Assembly (NCBI GenBank): GCA_964606415.1 | Contig: CAZSGN010000203.1 | Coordinates: 1 to 5,335 of the forward strand | DNA: 5,335 nucleotides | Source: CAZSGN01 sp964606415 | GTDB taxonomy: Bacteria; Bacteroidota; Bacteroidia; Bacteroidales; JBBRXJ01 | Direction: 5' to 3' | In this document: positions 1-4,592 of the stretch, piece by piece | Numbering within the stretch: the stretch's first letter is position 1 | Layout of the letters: every line of letters begins with the position of its first letter | The notes under the pieces: model-generated | Seen by the model: the letters and a program-made list of their open reading frames with translations, nothing else | The model's database searches: none | Told to the model about the DNA's origin: nothing | Program-made: the position numbers and the translations under genes

Positions 1-51
1 TTTAACAGTGTCTTATATCATTTAAATATTTAACCATTAAAATAAGGGTAG

Positions 52-109
52 AACCGATTATTTTATTCATAAAATCTAATTGAGCAACGACACTTAACCG
101 ATTAATTTA
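52..109. repeat. Pair of 14-base direct repeats downstream of the ArsR-type gene
   Basis: The sequence AACCGATTATTTTA at 52-65 recurs as AACCGATTAATTTA at 96-109, 13 of 14 bases identical and 44 bases apart. A further partial relative (AACCATTAAAA) lies near 32-42. Between the copies is a perfect AT-only inverted repeat, ATTTTAT at 60-66 and ATAAAAT at 69-75. The stretch 1-126 holds no convincing gene or terminator. The repeats could be a protein-binding site or chance in AT-rich DNA; no function is assigned. Confidence 0.3.
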
Positions 110-126
110 GATCAATATTAAAATGA

Positions 127-441
127 CTATAAAGCCTGCTCATCGTCAAATAATTTATTAAATAATTTTTTTGCCTTTTCCCAATTCTCAACATTCAGGC
201 AATATTTAATATACGGCTGCTCCAATTCACCCTGTATAAGCCCGGCGTGTTTAAGCTCTTTTAAATGTTGAGACAAACTCGAACGCCCTATTGGCAATTC
301 ATCTACCAAATCACCACTGTAGCAACAAGCATTCATCCGGGATAACTTTTGCAAAATATAAAGCCTCACCGGATGCCCCATTGCTTTAATGAGACTTGCC
401 ATTTCTTTTATTTCAGGCGATAATTCTGTCTTGGGTTCCAT
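127..441 (-). CDS. ArsR-family winged helix-turn-helix transcriptional regulator
   Basis: A 104-residue cytoplasmic DNA-binding protein of the usual ArsR/SmtB size; members are dimeric repressors released by metals, metalloids or other signals. A helical N-terminus (residues 8-20) leads into the family opening MGHPVRLYIL (21-30). The recognition helix is about 53-66 (RSSLSQHLKELKHA), followed by the wing (about 68-82). Cys39-Cys40 lies just before the DNA-binding helices in ACCYSGDL, roughly where the E. coli ArsR CxC arsenite site sits, and Cys81 is a third candidate thiol. This permits metalloid or thiol sensing but does not prove it, because no arsenic or metal-transport gene is visible next to it. 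The ATG at 439-441 was chosen because it gives the full helical N-terminus; the stop is TAG. A possible promoter lies at 468-499. The family call is firm, the ligand unknown. Confidence 0.9.
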   Translation of the reverse strand: MEPKTELSPEIKEMASLIKAMGHPVRLYILQKLSRMNACCYSGDLVDELPIGRSSLSQHLKELKHAGLIQGELEQPYIKYCLNVENWEKAKKLFNKLFDDEQAL

Positions 442-467
442 ATTCTTTATGCTGTTTCCTTATTTCA

Positions 468-499
468 CAAAATAACGAAATGAATTTTAATTATCCAAA
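468..499 (-). promoter_or_regulatory. Possible promoter of the ArsR-type gene
   Basis: On the minus strand a TTTG (496-499) is followed after 21 bases by TATTTTG (468-474). This is close to, but one base short of, the Bacteroidetes TTTG / TAnnTTTG promoter pattern. It lies about 27 bases before the ATG. Tentative. Confidence 0.3.
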
Positions 500-537
500 T
501 AAATGATCAATTTTTTATCATAAAAACATGAAGATGA

Positions 538-888
538 TTAATACTCATCTTTTTCTATTTTCTCATCCAGGGTGTCTATAACCATAGACTGAATGCTGTA
601 TGAAAACCATTCCTGGAACATTTCCCAGGTTAATTTTTCCGGCCACAAATTTTCATCGGGAGTCCATTCGAACAGCTCATGTTTAAAAAACGCAATATAA
701 TTGTCTTTTAAATATTCGATGGTTTCGTCGGGATGATCGAATTCAGGAAGCAGGAATACATCGCCTTCATCATGTGTCAGCGGTTCACTGCCCTTGATCT
801 CTTCATCATCAAAAATGTAATTAACCCAATCAAACAAAGGTTGTTTAGGAAATAGGATCAAGGCGTCTCTGTTAATATTTTCAAACAT
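538..888 (-). CDS. Conserved acidic hypothetical protein, 116 aa
   Basis: I do not recognise a named domain. The reading frame is complete (ATG 886-888, TAA 538-540) and looks genuinely coding. It is rich in Asp/Glu and aromatic residues, for example LFDWVNYIFDDEE (18-30) and LTWEMFQEWFSYSIQSMVID (86-105), with four Trp in the second half. There is no signal peptide, membrane segment or Cys pair, so a soluble cytoplasmic protein is likely. It resembles a small single-domain protein that I recall as widespread and uncharacterised in Bacteroidetes; that is an impression, not a search result. It lies 96 bases upstream of the ArsR-type gene on the same strand. Its own promoter is not clear, and the decayed transposase directly upstream is probably unrelated in function. 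Confidence 0.7.
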   Translation of the reverse strand: MFENINRDALILFPKQPLFDWVNYIFDDEEIKGSEPLTHDEGDVFLLPEFDHPDETIEYLKDNYIAFFKHELFEWTPDENLWPEKLTWEMFQEWFSYSIQSMVIDTLDEKIEKDEY

Positions 889-896
889 AGGATGAA

Positions 897-1241
897 TTAT
901 TTTAGATTATTAAATTTGTCGTTGTGCTAATTTTGTGGGTTATTAATAATGTAATTTTGTATGCGTTTAAATGATTTCATGTCCCGGATAACATGATCGT
1001 GAAATCGTGGTTGCCATGTAAAATCAAATTCTAAACGACTGGCATGTATTGTTACCCCCGGTTTATATGAACCAATGATTGACGACACGATATTTTCACC
1101 CTGGTTTTGAAAATGATTTTGACCAATGGTGTGGTTGTTAGGGGTGCAGATGGCTGCAAAAGAAGCGGCAGCCCAGGCATAATTCCAATTTTGCAAGCGT
1201 GTAGATGCTATATGGTATTTATTTTGAAATTTTCCGGACAT
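897..1241 (-). pseudogene. Decayed REP-associated / IS200-like (Y1, HUH) transposase
   Basis: The open part (ATG 1239-1241 to TAG 927-929) encodes 104 residues; intact relatives are roughly 180-200 residues by my recollection. The N-terminus KFQNKYHIASTRLQNWNYAW (4-23) and the C-terminus FTWQPRFHDHVIRD (74-87) plus SFKRIQNYIINNP (90-102) are typical of Bacteroidetes RAYT-type transposases. Tyr97 is probably the catalytic tyrosine. The central part with the metal-binding HUH motif (family MPNHxHG) is absent: the sequence jumps from AICT (30-33) to the linker before the C-terminal half, so an in-frame internal deletion is inferred. The stop TAG stands where the family has a conserved Trp (NPxNW). 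Reading through it gives HNDKFNN, which matches the family continuation, before a TAA at 897-899. Without HUH it cannot cut DNA. I annotate through the second stop. Confidence 0.8.
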
Positions 1242-1363
1242 CGTTTTTCTTGATGATTTAAAAATAACGAAATATTCTGGGTTAACAAACCTTTTTTTGA
1301 ATGGACCAACATTTAATCATGGAGGTCTCATTTTTAAAAATTCAGCCGCCGATGAAGACTTTT

Positions 1364-2773
1364 TTACTTTCCGATACAGAAATTTTGGAATATATTTCCC
1401 AGGATGTCATCTGGTGTTACTTCGCCGGTTATTTCTCCAATATGCTGGAGAACCTGGCGGATATCGCGGGCGATAAATTCTTCACTAAGCTGCTGCTCGA
1501 TGCCATCGCGGACTTTTTCAATATTTTCACGGGCATGCTTAAGCGCTTCCAGGTGGCGGGCATTTGAAATAATGACATCATCGCCTTCTAACTGGCTTAA
1601 ACCGGCAGATTTGATCAGCGATTCCCTGAGCTCACTCATTTGTGCCTTCTGCACGGCTGAGAGCATGAGCATTTGATCTTTTTCAGGATTGAGGTCTTTA
1701 AAATGGATATCACCAAACTTCGCTTGTAATTCTTCCGCCTGCACCAGGTCACTTTTATTGATAATCAGGAATATTGTTTGGTTTTCATTTATCAGATTTC
1801 GGAGTTCTTGCAGGTAAAAGTTGATCTCGGATAAACAATCTGTGGCTTCTACCATTAAAAGAATAATACTGGCCTGGCTGATTTTTTCGTGCGTGCGCTG
1901 AATGCCTAATTGCTCAATGGTGTCTTCGGAATCTCTTAGTCCTGCTGTGTCAATAAACCGGAAGGTTATCCCCTCAACATTGATTGTATCTTCTATAAAA
2001 TCTCTCGTGGTGCCGGCAATATCAGAAACAATGGCTTTATCTTCCTGTAAAAGGTTATTGAGCAGGGTTGATTTTCCTACATTGGGGCGCCCGGCAATAA
2101 CTACCGGAATACCATTTTTGATGGCATTCCCCAGATCAAAAGATTGTATTAACCGGTCTGTTTCGTCTGATATATCTTTGGCCAGCTCTTTTAACTTATT
2201 TCGATTGGCAAATTCCACATCTTCTTCCGAAAAATCCAACTCCAGTTCCAGTAGCGAGCTTAAATTGACCAATTGCTCCCTGAGCTCACTCAGCCTTTTA
2301 GAGAAGCCTCCCCGCATTTGCTGCAGGGCTGTTTTATGCGCAGCGGCTGTTGAAGAAGCGATCAAATCAGCAACAGCCTCAGCCTGTGACAAGTCAAGTT
2401 TCCCATTCAAAAAAGCCCGGCGGGTAAATTCACCTGGCTCAGCCAGACGGGCCCCATGGTCAATGGCAACCTGAAGTAATTGTTGTTGGATATAAATTGA
2501 CCCATGACAGGATAATTCAACAGTATCTTCGCCGGAATAGGAGTGGGGGGCCCTGTAAACAGTAACGAGCCCTTCATCAATAATCTCTTCGCCTTTTAAA
2601 AAAGCGGTGAGCCTGCTTGAATTAGCTGGCAAGTCATGAATTTTAGTTCCTTTATCAAAATCAGTTATTTTATCTGCTATATCTATAGCCGCTGGCCCGC
2701 TGATCCTTATGATGGCTATGCCTCCTTTGCCCGGAGAAGTTGATATGGCAGTAATGGTGTCTTCCTGTATCAT
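1364..2773 (-). CDS. mnmE: tRNA uridine-5-carboxymethylaminomethyl(34) synthesis GTPase MnmE (TrmE)
   Basis: A complete 469-residue protein, close to the usual 450-470. With MnmG it installs the (carboxymethyl)aminomethyl group at C5 of wobble uridine 34 in certain tRNAs, using a folate-derived one-carbon unit; it acts in the cytoplasm as a dimer. The N-terminal folate-binding domain starts DTITAISTSPGKGGIAIIRI (5-24). The conserved segment EFTRRAFLNGKLDLSQAEAV (115-134) leads into the helical domain. The inserted G domain carries the P-loop GRPNVGKST (228-236), G2 TTRD (255-258), G3 DTAG (275-278), G4 NKSD (339-342) and G5 SA (372-373). The essential C-terminal CIGK (466-469) is intact. The ATG at 2771-2773 places the N-terminal motif at its normal distance. 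A TAnnTTTG box lies just upstream. It is a housekeeping gene with nothing degenerate; mnmG is not in the window. Confidence 0.98.
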   Translation of the reverse strand: MIQEDTITAISTSPGKGGIAIIRISGPAAIDIADKITDFDKGTKIHDLPANSSRLTAFLKGEEIIDEGLVTVYRAPHSYSGEDTVELSCHGSIYIQQQLLQVAIDHGARLAEPGEFTRRAFLNGKLDLSQAEAVADLIASSTAAAHKTALQQMRGGFSKRLSELREQLVNLSSLLELELDFSEEDVEFANRNKLKELAKDISDETDRLIQSFDLGNAIKNGIPVVIAGRPNVGKSTLLNNLLQEDKAIVSDIAGTTRDFIEDTINVEGITFRFIDTAGLRDSEDTIEQLGIQRTHEKISQASIILLMVEATDCLSEINFYLQELRNLINENQTIFLIINKSDLVQAEELQAKFGDIHFKDLNPEKDQMLMLSAVQKAQMSELRESLIKSAGLSQLEGDDVIISNARHLEALKHARENIEKVRDGIEQQLSEEFIARDIRQVLQHIGEITGEVTPDDILGNIFQNFCIGK

Positions 2774-2795
2774 TGCTTGTCCGTTTTTCTAAATT

Positions 2796-2803
2796 CAAAA
2801 ATA
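2796..2803 (-). promoter_or_regulatory. Likely -7 promoter box of mnmE
   Basis: On the minus strand the sequence reads TATTTTTG, an exact match to the Bacteroidetes -7 pattern TAnnTTTG, 22 bases before the mnmE ATG. No good TTG -33 element is seen at the expected spacing. The leader would be about 15-20 bases. Confidence 0.45.
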
Positions 2804-2918
2804 ATCATAATTCATGGAGTTTGTTTATTTGTAAGTACAATAAAAATAATGCCATTCGCTTGATCAGATTGCCTGATAGAATAACACCGAACAATAACAA
2901 TAATTTAATTTTTCATTT

Positions 2919-2950
2919 CTTGATAAGGATGCTTTCTTTTGTTATATTTG
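2919..2950 (+). promoter_or_regulatory. Bacteroidetes-type promoter of the sorting-domain gene
   Basis: CTTG at 2919-2922 (-33) is followed after 20 bases by TATATTTG at 2943-2950 (-7, exact TAnnTTTG). Transcription would start near 2956-2958, about 25 bases before the ATG at 2982. This is one of the best promoter matches in the window and suggests that the short downstream gene is expressed. Confidence 0.6.
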
Positions 2951-2981
2951 CACAACTAAACCTTATTAATGAAAAATACGT

Positions 2982-3275
2982 ATGCATAATATACCAGGAA
3001 ACGATTTATTGGATACTCCTTACCATATAAATGGTATCGCGTTCCGGATTCATCCCAATCCCACAAAAGGGCCTGTTATAATTGAGGGGGATGTCGATAA
3101 TCATCATGTTATTTTGATAATCAGGAATATATTGGGCAAGGCAATCCTTTGCCAAAAGCTTAATCATAATATGACCGAATTTTCACTGGCTGATAATCCT
3201 GACGGCGCCTATTTCGTAGAGATCATTGTTGATGGTTACTCTTTAATGAGGAAGATCCTTAAAATCAAAGATTGA
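2982..3275 (+). CDS. Stand-alone type IX secretion (Por) C-terminal sorting domain protein, 97 aa
   Basis: Residues about 19-97 form an almost complete type A T9SS C-terminal domain. The opening is IAFRIHPNPTKGPVIIEG (19-36), with the hallmark PNPxxG. The middle strand IIRNILGKAIL (46-56) matches the family's 'v.n.lGk.v', then comes NPDGAYFVEI (72-81), and the protein ends in the typical KILKIKD (91-97). In known cargo this domain follows a large exported protein with a signal peptide and directs it through the outer-membrane T9SS, where it is cleaved. Here only 18 residues precede it, with no signal peptide and no cargo. An in-frame TGA at 2970-2972 rules out a longer frame. A good promoter directly upstream argues for expression. 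It may be the 3' remnant of a lost cargo gene that gained a promoter, or a true minimal protein. The fold assignment is strong; function is unknown. Confidence 0.8.
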   Translation: MHNIPGNDLLDTPYHINGIAFRIHPNPTKGPVIIEGDVDNHHVILIIRNILGKAILCQKLNHNMTEFSLADNPDGAYFVEIIVDGYSLMRKILKIKD

Positions 3276-3324
3276 GAGACGATCTTCTATAAAGCGCAAT
3301 CATTCCCATTATTAAAAAAAGGAC

Positions 3325-3354
3325 TTTTAAAGCAGCAAAAAGTTGTTATCTTTG
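3325..3354 (+). promoter_or_regulatory. Promoter of fabG
   Basis: TATCTTTG at 3347-3354 is an exact Bacteroidetes -7 box. A weaker TTTT at 3325-3328 lies 18 bases upstream in the -33 position. The start of transcription near 3360 would leave a leader of about 35 bases, AT-rich with an A-run, before the ATG at 3395. Confidence 0.55.
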
Positions 3355-3394
3355 CCACTGTTAAACCTTGTATTCATTAAAAAAAACGATTGTT

Positions 3395-4141
3395 ATGAGT
3401 TTATTAGAAGGAAAGACAGCTATTATAACAGGAGCTGCAAGAGGCATAGGTAAATCAATTGCCGTAGCCTTTGCGAAAGAAGGCTGTAATGTCGCTTTCA
3501 CTGATCTTGCGTATGACGATAACGTGCAGGCGGTTGAGAAAGAATTATCAGATTTGGGCGTTAAAGCCAAAGGATATGCTTCGAATGCTGCTGATTTCCA
3601 GCAGACCCAGGATGTTGTTAAACAAATTGTCGAAGATTTTGGTACTGTCGATACGCTTATAAATAATGCCGGAATTACTAAAGATACCCTTTTGATGAGA
3701 ATGACCGAAGACCAGTGGGACACGGTTATTAATGTCAACCTTAAATCTGCTTTTAATTTCATTAAAGCTGTTCAGCCTACCATGCTAAAGCAACGCCAGG
3801 GTTCAATCATCAACATGAGTTCTGTTGTTGGGGTAAGCGGAAATGCCGGACAAGCTAATTATTCAGCTTCCAAGGCCGGACTGATTGGCCTGGCTAAAAG
3901 TGTGGCCAAAGAACTTGGTTCAAGAGGGATAAGGGCAAATGCCATTGCCCCGGGTTTCATTATTACAGAAATGACAGGCCAACTGGATGAAGAAGTGAAG
4001 AAAAACTGGGAGCAACAAATCCCCCTCAGACGCGGTGGCACTCCCGAGGATGTTGCCAACGTAGCCTTATTCCTCGCTTCAGACCTTTCATCTTACGTCA
4101 GCGGCCAGGTGATCAATGTCTGCGGCGCCATGAATACCTAA
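3395..4141 (+). CDS. fabG: 3-oxoacyl-[acyl-carrier-protein] reductase FabG
   Basis: A complete 248-residue short-chain dehydrogenase/reductase, the normal FabG length. It performs the NADPH-dependent reduction of 3-oxoacyl-ACP to 3-hydroxyacyl-ACP in type II fatty-acid elongation, as a cytoplasmic tetramer. The Rossmann nucleotide motif TGAARGIG is at 12-19 and NNAG at 90-93. The catalytic tetrad is Asn115, Ser143, Tyr156 and Lys160 (YSASK 156-160), followed by the structural PG at 186-187. The C-terminus reads INVCGAMNT instead of the more common VDGG form; I recall CGG-type endings from Bacteroidetes homologues. The ATG at 3395 was preferred to an upstream in-frame TTG at 3368, because only the ATG gives the standard MSLLEGKTAIITG start and the TTG is just 14 bases after the -7 box. 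With its own promoter and terminator it is probably monocistronic. Another SDR reductase cannot be fully excluded, but FabG is much the best fit. Confidence 0.93.
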   Translation: MSLLEGKTAIITGAARGIGKSIAVAFAKEGCNVAFTDLAYDDNVQAVEKELSDLGVKAKGYASNAADFQQTQDVVKQIVEDFGTVDTLINNAGITKDTLLMRMTEDQWDTVINVNLKSAFNFIKAVQPTMLKQRQGSIINMSSVVGVSGNAGQANYSASKAGLIGLAKSVAKELGSRGIRANAIAPGFIITEMTGQLDEEVKKNWEQQIPLRRGGTPEDVANVALFLASDLSSYVSGQVINVCGAMNT

Positions 4142-4164
4142 TATTACTTAATAAATACCATTCT

Positions 4165-4204
4165 AAAAACTCCTTAAACCATCATGCGTTTAAGGAGTTT
4201 TTTT
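4165..4204 (+). terminator. Rho-independent terminator of fabG
   Basis: A perfect 15-bp stem pairs 4165-4179 (AAAAACTCCTTAAAC) with 4188-4202 (GTTTAAGGAGTTTTT), with an 8-base loop and a run of seven T ending at 4204. It begins 23 bases after the fabG stop. The A-run on the other arm means it could also work for minus-strand transcripts. Confidence 0.9.
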
Positions 4205-4235
4205 ATCCGGCCTGGACAGACCTCGCGAAGAGAAT

Positions 4236-4268
4236 AGACCTGACAGGTTTTGGAAACCTGTCAGGTCT
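4236..4268. repeat. REP-like perfect palindrome (15-bp arms, 3-base loop)
   Basis: AGACCTGACAGGTTT (4236-4250), loop TGG, AAACCTGTCAGGTCT (4254-4268): a perfect 15-bp inverted repeat. Each arm also contains its own quasi-palindrome, ACCTGACAGGT at 4238-4248 and ACCTGTCAGGT at 4256-4266, centres 18 bases apart. No U-tract follows, so it is not an ordinary terminator. From memory, near-identical GACCTGACAGGTTT palindromes occur in many copies between genes in Bacteroidetes, which makes a REP/BIME-like mobile repeat the best reading. A decayed RAYT-type transposase of the kind that moves such repeats lies in the same window. A nearby ACAGACCTCGCGAAG (4216-4230) may be part of a degraded second copy. 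Confidence 0.75.
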
Positions 4269-4481
4269 GAAGGGGCGGGGTAAAAAAATTTCTGATAAGA
4301 AAATACACTCGACAAAAAGCTGATTATTAAGAAAAAAGACCAGCTTATTTTATGAGCTAAATGTTCTATTCATAGTCTTTCCATAGAAAATTAAGCCTAA
4401 TTTATTTTTTTTCTTTAAATTACATCTTAAAATTTATGTACGTAAATGATTGAAATAAAAACGTAGTAGTAGTAATAAAAG
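4269..4481. other. AT-rich gap with no recognisable gene
   Basis: Between the palindrome and the tracrRNA terminator I see no protein-coding frame, tRNA or good promoter on either strand. It opens with a short G-rich run (GGGGCGGGG, 4272-4280) and then becomes strongly AT-rich. It includes a weak inverted pair AAGCTG/CAGCTT (4317-4322 and 4341-4346) and a four-unit GTA run (4463-4474). It marks the change from the housekeeping region to the CRISPR-Cas locus. Confidence 0.4.
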
Positions 4482-4505
4482 AAAAAACCCCACCGAGGCG
4501 GGGTT
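4482..4505 (-). terminator. Rho-independent terminator of the tracrRNA
   Basis: On the minus strand AACCCC (from 4500-4505) pairs with GGGGTT (from 4486-4491) around a GC-rich 8-base loop. It is followed by TTTTTT (4482-4487, overlapping the stem end). It ends the tracrRNA and forms its last hairpin. Confidence 0.85.
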
Positions 4506-4551
4506 ATAGGATCAAAATCCTTCGGCATATAGCCTTATTGTGATTTGATTC
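4482..4551 (-). ncRNA. tracrRNA of a type II-C CRISPR-Cas9 system
   Basis: Trans-activating RNA that pairs with the CRISPR repeat part of pre-crRNA and is held by Cas9, allowing RNase III processing and target cleavage. Read on the minus strand, the 5' anti-repeat (GAATCAAATCACAAT, from 4551-4537) is followed by AAGGCTATATGCCGAAGG. This is the nexus-like short stem GGC/GCC (4532-4534 with 4524-4526), preceded by the AATAAGG step that is also seen, as I recall it, in Neisseria-type tracrRNAs. A second hairpin AGGAT-TTTG-ATCCT (4521-4508) comes next, then a GC-rich terminator hairpin with six U. A TAnnTTTG box immediately upstream supports transcription. The 5' end is estimated at 4547-4554, giving about 70 nt. 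It is divergent from cas9, 40 bases from its start, as commonly found in type II-C loci. No gene other than the tracrRNA explains this combination. Confidence 0.88.
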
Positions 4552-4554
4552 AAA
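4537..4554 (-). other. CRISPR anti-repeat within the tracrRNA
   Basis: The plus strand reads ATTGTGATTTGATTCAAA. A crRNA repeat starting (G/A)TTGTGATTTGATT would pair with the transcribed minus strand. This closely resembles the 5' end of a Bacteroides type II-C repeat that I recall as GTTGTGATTTGCTTTCAAA. No array repeats are present in the window, so the pairing partner is predicted, not seen. This is a single copy and not a CRISPR array. Confidence 0.75.
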
Positions 4555-4562
4555 CAAAGATA
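4555..4562 (-). promoter_or_regulatory. -7 promoter box of the tracrRNA
   Basis: The minus strand reads TATCTTTG, an exact TAnnTTTG match and identical to the fabG -7 box. It abuts the anti-repeat, so transcription should begin within or just before it. The -33 position (about 4583-4586) reads only TTTT and lies inside the A-rich leader of the divergent cas9 gene. Confidence 0.6.
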
Positions 4563-4592
4563 AAGAATTAATTTCAAAAAATAAAAAAAATA

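Noticed and set aside
9..80. Short minus-strand frame of about 22 codons left of the ArsR-type gene
   Set aside because: Very short, no ribosome-binding context and no recognisable sequence; cannot be supported as a gene.
1280..1298. GGTT-AACA-AACC hairpin followed by seven T, terminator-like on the plus strand
   Set aside because: The stem is only 4 bp, and no plus-strand gene lies upstream of it; probably chance.
1301..2474. Plus-strand open frames at 1301-1567, 1404-1676 and 1902-2474
   Set aside because: The latter two lie entirely, and the first mostly, inside mnmE on the opposite strand. They are Ser/Leu-rich with no family resemblance and are shadows of a well-supported gene.
2863..2877. 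ATCAG/CTGAT inverted repeat between mnmE and the sorting-domain gene
   Set aside because: Arms of only 5 bp without a T-run or promoter overlap; not distinguishable from chance.
2773..3030. Plus-strand frame of 85 codons between mnmE and the sorting-domain gene
   Set aside because: Low-complexity Asn/Ile/Leu-rich translation of AT-rich intergenic DNA. It covers the promoter at 2919-2950 and overlaps the better-supported start at 2982.
3368..3394. Upstream in-frame TTG start for fabG
   Set aside because: It would add nine residues absent from FabG proteins and starts only 14 bases after the -7 box; the ATG at 3395 gives the standard N-terminus.
3361..4059. Minus-strand frames at 3361-3762 and 3859-4059
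   Set aside because: Antisense to fabG, with no recognisable motifs; shadow frames.
4463..4474. GTA trinucleotide run
   Set aside because: Only four units in AT-rich non-coding DNA; too short to call a meaningful microsatellite.
4537..4564. Possible CRISPR array repeat upstream of cas9
   Set aside because: Only one copy exists and it is followed on the minus strand by tracrRNA hairpins, so it is the anti-repeat and not an array.
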